This document shows positions 6,280 to 14,237 of a stretch of DNA of 29,213 bases, piece after piece (within the stretch, counting starts at the first letter, position 1; the number at the start of each line of letters is the position of its first letter). This stretch comes from Candidatus Woesearchaeota archaeon (GTDB taxonomy: Archaea > Nanobdellota > Nanobdellia > Woesearchaeales > WJKL01), in the NCBI GenBank assembly GCA_019322815.1, contig JAHWIB010000012.1, positions 1 through 29,213 of the forward strand, given 5' to 3'. Under the pieces are notes generated by a model, which was not told where the DNA came from, searched no databases, and saw nothing but the letters and a program-made list of their open reading frames with translations. The position numbers and the translations under genes were made by a program.

Positions 6280-8400
6280 ATGAGAATAGTTAAGAGAGGA
6301 ATGGAAAGAGCAGCAAAAGAACGTTTAAGACTTGAAAAAGGCAACAATTATCAAGGAGATGAATTAGTAGATTTTCAAGGACAGGAAGTAATCAAAAGAG
6401 AATTTGATGCTTTAGATGATTTGATAACTGACAATAGAATTGGTCGTATGGATTTACATGTAGAAGCAGGTAAACCAGTCAAGACATCTGGTTCTACTTT
6501 TTATCCTTGGGAACTTGCATTTATACCAGAACCAGAAGATGTTGTTATTGAAGATGGTCATATTGTTGAAATAAGATCAGATATATTAGGTTATGGTGAT
6601 AAATCAACTAAGGCGCTCAAAGAGTATTTTCCTAATTTAAGAAAAATAAAAATAAGCTTACTTTATAATAATTTATCAGATTGGGCAGAAGGCGAATTCA
6701 TAGAACCAGGATCTCATGCTGTAAGATTAGAGCTTCCTCCTGAACAAGTTCATACAGTAACAGTTGAACAAGACGGAGTTACAATAGAATATCAGGTAGC
6801 TTTATCTGAAGAGGATAAAGCCCTGGGCCCATTTGTTTTGGCTAACAAGCTTAAAAATACTATAGAAGCAGGTGGAACAGAAGAAGTTAGAATAAAAGGT
6901 GAAGGCAATAGCCCAGATGAGGTTTATCATCAATATCGTATGAAATCAGGAGTTACAGAAGTTAGGACAGATGAAGAGCTTCGCCTTCTTAATAGAAGAG
7001 GGCATGTTAAGATCAAATTTGCTGATGAAACTATTCAAGAAGCTATAGAAAGAACAAAAGAAGATATTGCAGTTTTTGAACAGCGTGCTCCAGAAGAAGA
7101 AAATCCAAAATTTATGCAGCAGATATATGACTGTGGAAAATATATGGGTGATTATGTTAAAGCAGCTGCTCATGTGCAAAGAGCTATTGATGAAAATAAT
7201 TATAGAGATTGGAAGGATATTAGAGATGCTCTTTTCTTGCCTAAAGAAGTGAGATTTAATGGAGAGTTGTTTGTAAAAGGAGCAGTTAATGAACCTTCTG
7301 TAGTTGCTTTGGAACAATTGATAGATAAAGCTGAAGCACATTTTAGCTCTCAAGAATTCACTTTGTTTATGCCTGCATTAGAAAGTTTATTTCCAGATTC
7401 TTATCAACTAGTTGCAGAACTAGTAGATAAGAAGATAGAAGATCTTGAAACAATAACATTAGATTCAATTTCAGGAAAAAGTGGAGGAGGAGTCGGAAGA
7501 TTTGATGATAATGGAAGAGATTGTGTTTTTAAGGTAGAAAAAGATTTCTTAGCAGCATACAAATCAGCTAAGACAGCTGATCTTATACATGAAAGAGCAA
7601 AAACAGATAATCTTGCTGCAAGACTTGCAAGAAGGATTCCTAAGCCTATATTTTCAGAGCCAATACAAAGAGAAGGATATTGGGTAACATTCTCAGAAGA
7701 TGTGAGCAATAAAGTTGTTGTTTATGATTCTGAAGACCTAAAAGTCATGGGCCCTGAATTAGAAAAAGGATTAGATCCAAATCTTGTTGAAAATCTATAT
7801 ACTATAGCATTATACCATGAAGTTGTAGGTAATATTGTTAGAGAACAGCTGGCAATACAGGATCCTAGAAAAATATTAGCTGCAAAGATAATAGCTGCTC
7901 CAGGAAATGTCAAGACATACCTTTCTAAAGAAGAGATCTTAGACAGGTTCAAGCAGGATAAAGATATTTATAGCCAGATCGAAAAAGAACTGGGCAAGCT
8001 GCTGCGAAATTATGAACCTACTGTTGCAGAGCTGGCTGAACTAGAGAAAAAAGGAAGGACCCTTGGCCATTATGATAATAAGCCAGACAATAATCTTAAT
8101 GGATATCTTCTTGACCTTGGCTGCACAAAATTAGGATTTGAAATTGATGATCTAGCTAGAGCACTTATGGACAGGCCAGATATAGTTGGCAATAGAAGAT
8201 TATTCAATAATTATCTAGGATGCTATGCATCAATGAGGCAGAAGCTTAATGCAGATTATTATCCAACAGAAGGATTTAGCAGGCATGTGCTTAATCAGAC
8301 AAAAATCAATGCAATAAGAAACGCTGGATGGGCTTTAAATAGCGAAGAAAATAGATCAAAATTTGCTTCATTTTATGAAGTTGCAAGAAAATCAGCTTAA
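6280..8400 (+). CDS. Large protein with C-terminal kinase-like (APH-type) domain (K1)
   Basis: This 706-residue protein has no signal peptide. Residues 1-~385 belong to no family I recognise: an alpha/beta part to ~230, then a helical part to ~385. From ~395 it looks like a divergent kinase fold: a Gly-rich loop (KSGGGVGRF, 400-408), Lys418 in VFKV, a catalytic-loop-like HYDNKPDNN (597-605, Asp599 and Asn604) and a metal-binding-type Asp612 in LLDLG. This order fits aminoglycoside-phosphotransferase/atypical kinases; substrate and activity are unknown. The last ~60 residues match the truncated gene at the left edge. It follows a one-base gap after the RHH gene, as toxins follow antitoxins. 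Its stop interlocks with that of R2 through TTAA at 8397-8400. Confidence 0.65.
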   Translation: MRIVKRGMERAAKERLRLEKGNNYQGDELVDFQGQEVIKREFDALDDLITDNRIGRMDLHVEAGKPVKTSGSTFYPWELAFIPEPEDVVIEDGHIVEIRSDILGYGDKSTKALKEYFPNLRKIKISLLYNNLSDWAEGEFIEPGSHAVRLELPPEQVHTVTVEQDGVTIEYQVALSEEDKALGPFVLANKLKNTIEAGGTEEVRIKGEGNSPDEVYHQYRMKSGVTEVRTDEELRLLNRRGHVKIKFADETIQEAIERTKEDIAVFEQRAPEEENPKFMQQIYDCGKYMGDYVKAAAHVQRAIDENNYRDWKDIRDALFLPKEVRFNGELFVKGAVNEPSVVALEQLIDKAEAHFSSQEFTLFMPALESLFPDSYQLVAELVDKKIEDLETITLDSISGKSGGGVGRFDDNGRDCVFKVEKDFLAAYKSAKTADLIHERAKTDNLAARLARRIPKPIFSEPIQREGYWVTFSEDVSNKVVVYDSEDLKVMGPELEKGLDPNLVENLYTIALYHEVVGNIVREQLAIQDPRKILAAKIIAAPGNVKTYLSKEEILDRFKQDKDIYSQIEKELGKLLRNYEPTVAELAELEKKGRTLGHYDNKPDNNLNGYLLDLGCTKLGFEIDDLARALMDRPDIVGNRRLFNNYLGCYASMRQKLNADYYPTEGFSRHVLNQTKINAIRNAGWALNSEENRSKFASFYEVARKSA

Positions 8401-9293
8401 TCTCTCATTGTTATAATTCCTATACCTGAGCTTGTTGAAGTCATTATATATCTGCTCATAACTGAAAAATAATATAGAACTGTGCTTTTATACCTGCTTT
8501 GTTTCTTAAGCAGATTAAATCTCTCTTCTTCATACTCTCTGAAATTTTTATGGATATTTTGAAAAGTCTCAATCTTGTTTTCATATATTCCTTTATAGAG
8601 ATTATCTAATGAATCTTTAACTGAATAAAGATAATCAAGCTCACTTTTGCTTAACTTCTCCATTTTCTTATCTTTAATCGCAACAGCAAGATAATACAGC
8701 TGCCTTTCTATCCATGTTATTAAATTGTTCATTGTCCATTGGAATGAATTAAAGTCTCCTTTTTTCCTTGAAACAGTCCTTAAACAGAAATTGGAATTTT
8801 TTATAGCTCTGCTGCTGCTGACATGCATTCTCTCAACATCTATCTTTTCTAAATTTTTCAAAGAATCAATAATATATATTACATCTTGTTTTGCTATAAA
8901 GAATATCTGCTTAATCAACACTTCAAACCTTGCTTCAGTAACCTCTGACATGCTTTCTATTATAACTCTACTTTCTGTAAAATCTGTAACCTCAAATCCA
9001 GGCAGCAGATTCAATGCTTTGTAAAGATCTTTTTCATTTACTTTGCCTTCAATAATCAGTTTATCATAACCAGCCCTGTAATAATTATTAAGGATATACT
9101 GAAGAAATCTTTTATCTCCTGAAGTCAGCTTTATCTCAGCTTCTCTTTTGAATGGAACTGATTCTGTCTTAACAAGCAGTCCTTCTTCTACTTCATCAAC
9201 AAACAGCTCCTTTCCTACACCATGTTCTCTTGCCCATTTCATAGGCAGAGTTATTGTAAATGAATCCTTTTGTCTTATTACTCTTCTTTTCAT
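8397..9293 (-). CDS. AbrB/SpoVT-PhoU-like transcriptional regulator (R2)
   Basis: This 298-residue paralogue of R1 has an N-terminal AbrB-type domain (MKRRVIRQKDSFTITLPMKW) at residues 1-45, then a PhoU-like helical region. R1 and R2 share clear similarity along their length, including RNGYD/RAGYD and IIIES/VIIES segments. The TATA box TTTATAAA (9316-9323, leftward) lies 23-30 bases upstream of the start, so the mRNA should be leaderless. It is divergent from the unit 2 operon at 9430 and convergent, with a 4-base overlap, with K1. The shared promoter blocks with unit 1 suggest R1 and R2 recognise similar sites and might cross-regulate. Confidence 0.85.
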   Translation of the reverse strand: MKRRVIRQKDSFTITLPMKWAREHGVGKELFVDEVEEGLLVKTESVPFKREAEIKLTSGDKRFLQYILNNYYRAGYDKLIIEGKVNEKDLYKALNLLPGFEVTDFTESRVIIESMSEVTEARFEVLIKQIFFIAKQDVIYIIDSLKNLEKIDVERMHVSSSRAIKNSNFCLRTVSRKKGDFNSFQWTMNNLITWIERQLYYLAVAIKDKKMEKLSKSELDYLYSVKDSLDNLYKGIYENKIETFQNIHKNFREYEEERFNLLKKQSRYKSTVLYYFSVMSRYIMTSTSSGIGIITMRD

Positions 9294-9429
9294 AGTGTAT
9301 AGAAATCTCTAGTTATTTATAAAGCTTTTGAAAAATATATGTTACCATACGAAAATTATGGAAAACCTATATATCTAACTTATTTTCTACCAGTTAGTAA
9401 CAAATTATTAAGTAAAAGGTGAATAAAAA
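9294..9429. promoter_or_regulatory. Divergent promoter of unit 2 (P2)
   Basis: This region is homologous to P1. It shares TAGTTATTTATAAAGCTTTT (leftward TATA) and GGAAAACCTATATATCTAAC (about 9360-9379, rightward TATA tract followed by TAACT). CTAACT (9375-9380) and AGTTAG (9392-9397) form an inverted repeat with an 11-base spacer near the expected start. AAGGTGAATAAAAAATG (9416-9432) supplies the ribosome binding site and start. The untranslated leader contains the same sequence found at gene-gene junctions, including an in-frame GAA-TAA that ends no gene here. Confidence 0.65.
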
Positions 9430-9771
9430 ATGGAATTTAATGAAGAATCTGAAAAAATAATTGAAAGAAACCTTTCAAGAATGATGAGAGGCAGAGGATA
9501 TATAGCTGAAACAATGATGAGAGGAGCTGATTACTTTCCTATAAAAGTTCAATATGATGAAAAAGGAGATTTTGATACAGGAGACAGCCAAATCATGGTT
9601 GGATTTGGAGATCAAGGTGTTCTTTGGAAAGAAGAGCATTACCAAGATAAAACACACAGAGCTTTTGCAGTTCCAGAAGATTTCGGTTCAACTCTAGCTG
9701 AATTGGTTGTAGTAGAAACCTTCAAGAGATTCAATGAAAAACTAAAACAGTATAGAGACAAAGGTGAATAA
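9430..9771 (+). CDS. Small protein, function unknown
   Basis: This 113-residue protein is first in the unit 2 operon. It has no signal peptide and is a helix-strand-helix type protein: a charged N-terminal helix, a central beta-rich part (about residues 35-75) and a C-terminal helix ending Lys-Gly-Glu. No family is recognised. The start is set by the strong AAGGTGAATAAAAAATG context. The same sequence overlaps its own stop and begins the next gene 3 bases later. Confidence 0.65.
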   Translation: MEFNEESEKIIERNLSRMMRGRGYIAETMMRGADYFPIKVQYDEKGDFDTGDSQIMVGFGDQGVLWKEEHYQDKTHRAFAVPEDFGSTLAELVVVETFKRFNEKLKQYRDKGE

Positions 9772-9774
9772 AAA

Positions 9775-10836
9775 ATGGAAGAAGAAAGGTATACTGATGA
9801 AAGTTTGGATGCTTTAACAAAAAGTTATCCAATTGAAGATGTGTTTAAAGGTTCAATTGGATTTTGGAAAGGGCATGTTACAGGCTATCATGCTGGAGGT
9901 TTTTTTAGAAACTCTCCTGCAGGAAGCAGTGAAGCTGAGCTCATGCTAGGTTCTATTGCTAAGAATGTAGCATGCGAAGGCAAATGGTTTGGATTAGTAG
10001 TAGATAATATAAGTCCTGCTGATGCTGAAGCAAAACAATATGGTAGGCATTTAGCCAGCATTATTGAAACTGGTTTAGCTGAACTAAAAGTAGTAGATGA
10101 CAAAGTCTATTTAAAGCCAACAGAAAAATTTGCTGAGCTTGCAGAAGAAAGAGACAGAATGCTTTTCCCAACTTATATAAGGTTATATGCAGTTGAAAAT
10201 GATATTGAAACAAAGTTATTTGTAGCAGCTAATGATGAGAATCATTTATATCCTAAGGATAAAAACAATCCAAGAATTCTTGTTGATGCTGAAAAAGGAG
10301 TTACTAAAGGAGTAATCGAACCTGGCAGAGAAGTTTACGTTGAAGGAGAAACTAATTCAGATAAGAATTATAGAGTGGAAGGATGGGTAGAAATAACTGA
10401 AAAAAATCTTAATGATATAATAGATTTTGGCAGAGAGAATAAACTTCTTGATGCATTGCTTGTGCATGGTAAATCTGTTAAGGGTTTAGATGAAAAGAGA
10501 GATATGCCAAAGATCCAAGAATCACGAGACAAATTTGAAAGTCAATTAAAAAGACTAACACATACATCTTATAGAAAAATTGGAAAAAGAGGGGAGGAAG
10601 ATATCTTTTTTCAAGACCCGGATGTAGACGTAAAAGAGATGGGATATGTAGGACCATATGGAGAATTTATGTGGCAAGGAACAGTAAAAGATAAAGAAGG
10701 TACTGCATATTCTGTAGAAATTCTAATAGAGCTTGGTGACGAATTAAAGGAATTAATTGTAATACCAAAACGTGAAGAAAAAAAATCGTTTTCTGGTTTA
10801 AATAGAAAAATGGAAGAACTGGGATTTGGTGAATGA
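9775..10836 (+). CDS. Cytoplasmic multidomain protein, function unknown
   Basis: This 353-residue protein is second in the unit 2 operon. There is no signal peptide or membrane segment. The N-terminal ~90 residues contain a Gly/His-rich segment (GYHAGGFF, near residue 42). The middle alternates strands and helices, and the last ~80 residues look like a small alpha/beta domain. I cannot assign a family. The C-terminus is Gly-Phe-Gly-Glu-stop, produced by the junction GGTGAATGAAAAATG that starts the next gene 3 bases later, so translation is probably coupled. Confidence 0.65.
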   Translation: MEEERYTDESLDALTKSYPIEDVFKGSIGFWKGHVTGYHAGGFFRNSPAGSSEAELMLGSIAKNVACEGKWFGLVVDNISPADAEAKQYGRHLASIIETGLAELKVVDDKVYLKPTEKFAELAEERDRMLFPTYIRLYAVENDIETKLFVAANDENHLYPKDKNNPRILVDAEKGVTKGVIEPGREVYVEGETNSDKNYRVEGWVEITEKNLNDIIDFGRENKLLDALLVHGKSVKGLDEKRDMPKIQESRDKFESQLKRLTHTSYRKIGKRGEEDIFFQDPDVDVKEMGYVGPYGEFMWQGTVKDKEGTAYSVEILIELGDELKELIVIPKREEKKSFSGLNRKMEELGFGE

Positions 10837-10839
10837 AAA

Positions 10840-11859
10840 ATGAAAGAAATAACTTATGAAACAGAAAAAATAAGACATGTTGATATAGAGCGTTATCCTG
10901 ATAAAGAAGAATGGATTGCTGTCAAAGGAACTTTTGAAGGAGAAAAGATTGAAGGAGTTCAATATACAGTAAAAAGAGATAGGAGAAAACTTAAAAGATT
11001 CAATACGCTTTGTCAATTGATTCATTATTCTAAAGACTTAGAAACAGGAGTTGTTTCAGAAGAGTCTGTACCTTATGATAGAGCTTTCTCTAGTTTAGAA
11101 GAAGCAGCAAACAAAGCTGATGAAAAACTTGAAGAACTAGTAAAGAAAAATCCTCAAAAATACCTAGGAAAAGTGGTAGGAAAGGTACGCGGTGAAATAC
11201 GTATTGAATACACAGGCAAGATAATGGATCTTGTTTCAGCTGAAAATGATTATGAACTTACAAAATGGGCAGGTGCAAGTTTTTATGACACTTGTATGTT
11301 ATTATCTAGATGCAGGCCTGAATTACGAAGACAAGTATTTGATTTATATCTTGAAGGAGAAGAAAGATTAGGGCATAAATTATACACTAATTCAACAATC
11401 TTGTCACAGCCTTATATTAGAGAACTTAATCTAGATATTGATCCTGAGAAATTATTTGAAGAAGCAATGAAAGATGGAGAATTTGGAAGAGCACATACTC
11501 TTGCTGGTGAATTTGAACTATCTCCTGAGATGAGAAGAGAATCTACATTACGAATGACTGAAAGAGCATTAGATATGAGAGCTAAAGGCAGGCAATATAT
11601 CCTGGATTTTGGACTTTTATATACCTTTGTAAAAGAAGTTGGTTTTGATGATCCTGTTGCAAAAAAGCTTGCAAAACAATGGTTTGAAGATACCATGGAT
11701 ACTGGATGGCTTTATGAAGATGCATTAGAGATTGCAGAAGAAGCAGGACTTGGAGAAGAGTATATTGCAAGAGCAAAATGGGAAATGCAGAATCCTGTTG
11801 TAAAATTCTTTCTAAATATTGGTAAGGGAGCAAAAAGTCTTGTATCTAAAAGTGGATAA
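10840..11859 (+). CDS. Protein with C-terminal helical-repeat domain shared with unit 3
   Basis: This 339-residue protein is third in the unit 2 operon. The N-terminal ~130 residues are alpha/beta and unrecognised. The C-terminal ~160 residues are helical and clearly related to the protein at 17918-18661: both have a Leu-Asp/Asn-x-Asp/Asn-Pro-x-Lys segment, an Ala-Met-x(4)-Phe segment, Val-Ala-Lys..Trp-Phe-(E/D), and a closing Ala-x-Glu-x-Ala-x-Glu-Ala-x-Leu-Gly-x-Glu. The fold resembles helical-repeat scaffolds. The stop is followed by GGATAAAAATAG, which looks like a decayed copy of the usual coupling signal, as if a following gene had been lost. Confidence 0.65.
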   Translation: MKEITYETEKIRHVDIERYPDKEEWIAVKGTFEGEKIEGVQYTVKRDRRKLKRFNTLCQLIHYSKDLETGVVSEESVPYDRAFSSLEEAANKADEKLEELVKKNPQKYLGKVVGKVRGEIRIEYTGKIMDLVSAENDYELTKWAGASFYDTCMLLSRCRPELRRQVFDLYLEGEERLGHKLYTNSTILSQPYIRELNLDIDPEKLFEEAMKDGEFGRAHTLAGEFELSPEMRRESTLRMTERALDMRAKGRQYILDFGLLYTFVKEVGFDDPVAKKLAKQWFEDTMDTGWLYEDALEIAEEAGLGEEYIARAKWEMQNPVVKFFLNIGKGAKSLVSKSG

Positions 11860-11892
11860 AAATAGATCTAACCTTAAAAATATGCAGAAGAA

Positions 11893-11922
11893 TTAAATAT
11901 AAACTATTTTTGTCTAAATTAT
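11893..11922 (+). promoter_or_regulatory. Promoter of the 186-residue gene
   Basis: TTAAATATAA (11893-11902) is 21-30 bases before the ATG at 11923, without a Shine-Dalgarno site, so a leaderless transcript is expected. A similar AAATTAAATATAAA occurs again right after this gene at about 12490-12503. Confidence 0.45.
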
Positions 11923-12483
11923 ATGGAAATAAATTTATATAGAGTTGAACCAAAAGGAACTGATAAGGAATTCTTTATAATAGCTGATGAAAAAGGAAGC
12001 ATACTCTATAGAAAGGAAAAATATTTTGTTCTAGATTATACAAATACTAATGAGACTATAACTGTTTTGCCTGCAGATAATGATGGAATTCAGCAGGCAG
12101 TTCTCAGAGTATTGTGGTGCATGTGGCCAGATGATTATGGAGGAGTGGTTGTATCAGATAATCCTTTGGAGCTCGAGGTATATGCAACAGTAAAAGAATC
12201 AAAGACAATACCTTATTCTAGATTTGAAGAAGCTGTTGAAAAACGTAAAAAGATGCTGTCAATAAGAGAAGAAAAAAGAAGATTATCTGAAGAAGAGAGT
12301 GATAAAGAATTTGAAGAGATTGAAGAAGAATATGATAAAAAACTGGCAAAAACATCAGATCCTGATTATTTAGACAATGTAGAAACAGACAATGAACAAA
12401 GAAAAAAAGCCATAACAAGGAAACATGTTGGTCTTATTCTGAAGGAAAGAGTTCCTTCTTTAGAAGAATTGTTATGGACTTAA
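11923..12483 (+). CDS. Cytoplasmic protein with charged coiled-coil region, function unknown
   Basis: This 186-residue protein is transcribed from its own promoter. The N-terminal ~90 residues have a mixed alpha/beta pattern, and residues ~95-140 form a strongly charged helical or coiled-coil segment rich in Lys/Glu (KRKKMLSIREEKRRLSEEES). No signal peptide. I do not recognise the family. It sits after the unit 2 operon and just before the second copy of the palindromic element. Confidence 0.6.
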   Translation: MEINLYRVEPKGTDKEFFIIADEKGSILYRKEKYFVLDYTNTNETITVLPADNDGIQQAVLRVLWCMWPDDYGGVVVSDNPLELEVYATVKESKTIPYSRFEEAVEKRKKMLSIREEKRRLSEEESDKEFEEIEEEYDKKLAKTSDPDYLDNVETDNEQRKKAITRKHVGLILKERVPSLEELLWT

Positions 12484-12528
12484 TCTTATAAATTAAATAT
12501 AAAGAAAATCCCTATTTATACTGCCTGT

Positions 12529-12572
12529 AATGCCTGAATTCAAGCATTTCAAACACCTGAATTCTTAAGAAT
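12529..12572. repeat. Palindromic element, copy 2
   Basis: This element matches 4838-4876: TGCCTGAATTCAAGCA (12531-12546) followed by TTTCAAACACCTGAATTCTT. The core palindrome has one mismatch relative to copy 1, and a second perfect palindrome, ATTCTTAAGAAT, lies at 12561-12572. An ATG at 12530 gives MPEFKHFKHLNS-stop, compared with MLEFKHFKRLTS in copy 1. A TATA-like tract at about 12492-12502 lies at the right distance to start a transcript here. Confidence 0.55.
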
Positions 12573-12582
12573 CAGAGCCTAT

Positions 12583-12652
12583 GTTACCACTTATAAGGGA
12601 CTATAAAACGAAAGATTTATAAAGGAGTTATACCAAGTAATACTTAAGGAAA
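12583..12652 (+). promoter_or_regulatory. Duplicated control region, copy 2
   Basis: This region is closely similar over ~48 bases to 6074-6122, the promoter of the RHH-kinase pair in unit 1. The TATA box TTTATAAAG is at 12616-12624, 29-37 bases before the ATG at 12653. The weak AAGGA (12646-12650) is too close to the start to be a normal ribosome binding site. It should drive the lipoprotein, the 93-residue gene, RHH2 and K2 as one transcript. Confidence 0.55.
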
Positions 12653-13855
12653 ATGACAAAAGTATCTAGAAGAGGATTCTTAGGAATTGCAGGATTAGGA
12701 TTAGCTGCTATACTAGCAGGATGCAATCCATCTATGGTTGATTCTGACAAAGATTTGGTCCAGTTGGTATCAGAACAGGATATTCCAAAAAATAGAGGTG
12801 CTTTGATGACTTATCCTCATTCATGTATGAATGGTGCTTTCCTGGATTGGGATGGTTTGACAGAAGAATATGAAGAAATGAAATTTTGCCTATCCATAGC
12901 TAATAAATATGAAAAACCAAGATATCAAAAACGTCTTAAAAAGATTGAAGATAAAATGGCTGCAAAGTTTGGAGGAGGTCTTGAAGTAAGCGATCAAGTA
13001 AAAAGAGAATTTGATAAGATAAAAAAAATTTATGGAGATAGAGCATCATTAGTAAAAACTATAACATTTAAGGATCTTGTAGAAGCAATTGAGTCTGCTG
13101 GGCAGGCAAACAATGGCTTGTCTCACTTAATCATTGGAGGTCATGGAGAGCCAAAATCAATCAAGTTAGGATTAGACACATATTTCAGTTTAAGTGATGT
13201 TGACAAGCCTGAATTTGTAAGATTAAAAAAATACATAAATGGCCCTGTTTATCTTGAATCATGTTCAACAGGTGCTCCACAATCTGATGGGGAGTGTATG
13301 GCTCAGGCAATAAGTAGGGTGTGGAAGACAGAAGTACATGGTTTGGTTGTTCCTTCAGCTACGGGATTTACACCAAATCTAAGACTCTATACTGTTAAAA
13401 CTAGAAAAGGATTTATTAAAGATGCAGTATATTTTGAAGGTTTTTCAGATGGAATGTACACTGTAGAACATACTCCAAATGAATTTAAAAGTTTTGAGTA
13501 TAATGTTAAATTAGATCAAGAAGGAAAAGTTGATTCAATTGAATTATTAAATTTATTCTTAGAGAGGAAAAACTTAATGGAGTGTTATGAGATTCAAAAG
13601 CAAGGACTTTCTTATGTTAGAGAATGTGAAAAACCAAGAATACAAAGAAGACTTAAAGAAATTCAAGATGAAATGGCTGAAAAAGCTAAATATGAAATGA
13701 CTCCAGAAGAAAGAGAAAGTATGGAGCATGTAAAACAAAGTATCGATAATTGTAATGAACCTTTTTACCAAGACATGGTTAGAGCTAAGAAAGGGCATTT
13801 TAGATTAAGCCCAAATCTTATTGCGGTTTATAAGAATGGTAAGAGGATAAAGTAA
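12653..13855 (+). CDS. Tat-exported lipoprotein with caspase-like (clan CD) domain
   Basis: This 400-residue protein starts with a Tat signal (SRRGFLG, residues 5-11) and a hydrophobic stretch ending in the lipobox LAGC (Cys24), so it should be exported folded and lipid-anchored. The central domain has HLIIGGHGEPKSI with His164 and VYLESCSTG with Cys204, the spacing and context of the His/Cys pair of clan CD cysteine peptidases (caspase, clostripain, CHAT types). A conserved motif EKPRxQ(K/R)RLKxIxDxMAxK occurs on both sides of this domain (about residues 87-104 and 316-333), so the flanks are an internal duplication. Peptidase activity, substrate and self-processing are inferred. It is the first gene of the transcript leading to RHH2 and K2. 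Confidence 0.7.
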   Translation: MTKVSRRGFLGIAGLGLAAILAGCNPSMVDSDKDLVQLVSEQDIPKNRGALMTYPHSCMNGAFLDWDGLTEEYEEMKFCLSIANKYEKPRYQKRLKKIEDKMAAKFGGGLEVSDQVKREFDKIKKIYGDRASLVKTITFKDLVEAIESAGQANNGLSHLIIGGHGEPKSIKLGLDTYFSLSDVDKPEFVRLKKYINGPVYLESCSTGAPQSDGECMAQAISRVWKTEVHGLVVPSATGFTPNLRLYTVKTRKGFIKDAVYFEGFSDGMYTVEHTPNEFKSFEYNVKLDQEGKVDSIELLNLFLERKNLMECYEIQKQGLSYVRECEKPRIQRRLKEIQDEMAEKAKYEMTPEERESMEHVKQSIDNCNEPFYQDMVRAKKGHFRLSPNLIAVYKNGKRIK

Positions 13856-14137
13856 ATGGCAAATAGAAAAACAGAAGTTGAAAGAATAAAGCATACACCT
13901 GAGTATGCTGCTGCAAGAGAGGCTCTTGGTAAAGTATATTGGGAAAATAAGATAGGTCTTCGCGACTTGTTGTTTCTTGGCGGACAGTTTCTAATTAATA
14001 TGGGAGATGAGCCAGGTAAATTAGAAGCTCTAAGAGGCAGAGTAGCTGCTTTACGAGCTAAGTACCAAGAATTAAAGGAAGAAGCAAGGAGATATGTACT
14101 TCAAAATGAAACACAAAATATGCATATCAGTGGATGA
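13856..14137 (+). CDS. Small helical protein, function unknown
   Basis: This 93-residue protein begins directly at the base after the stop of the lipoprotein gene. It is mostly helical: a basic N-terminus, a short hydrophobic stretch (LRDLLFLGGQFLI) too short and mixed to be a sure membrane segment, then a charged helix. Its last 11 codons overlap the ribbon-helix-helix gene that starts at 14106 in another frame. Unit 1 has no counterpart. Function unknown. Confidence 0.6.
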   Translation: MANRKTEVERIKHTPEYAAAREALGKVYWENKIGLRDLLFLGGQFLINMGDEPGKLEALRGRVAALRAKYQELKEEARRYVLQNETQNMHISG

Positions 14138-14237
14138 AGAAACTTTGCTTAAGGTAAAGGAAGCAATAAGAAATCAAACTTATAGAAATAAATCTCATGC
14201 TTTTGAAGCAGCTATGAATATGGTGATGAGAAAATGA
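14106..14237 (+). CDS. Ribbon-helix-helix DNA-binding protein (RHH2)
   Basis: This 43-residue protein has a strand KICISV, helix DEETLLKVKEAIRN, then YRNKSHAFEAAMNM opening the second helix, matching the RHH1 layout (FRNKSHLIELATKR). It starts inside the end of the preceding gene (32-base overlap) with GGAGAT at 14088-14093 upstream, and overlaps the start of K2 by 4 bases (ATGA). Its last codons provide the K2 ribosome binding site GGTGATG. The position fits an antitoxin or operon repressor coupled to its partner gene; that role is inferred. Confidence 0.78.
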   Translation: MKHKICISVDEETLLKVKEAIRNQTYRNKSHAFEAAMNMVMRK

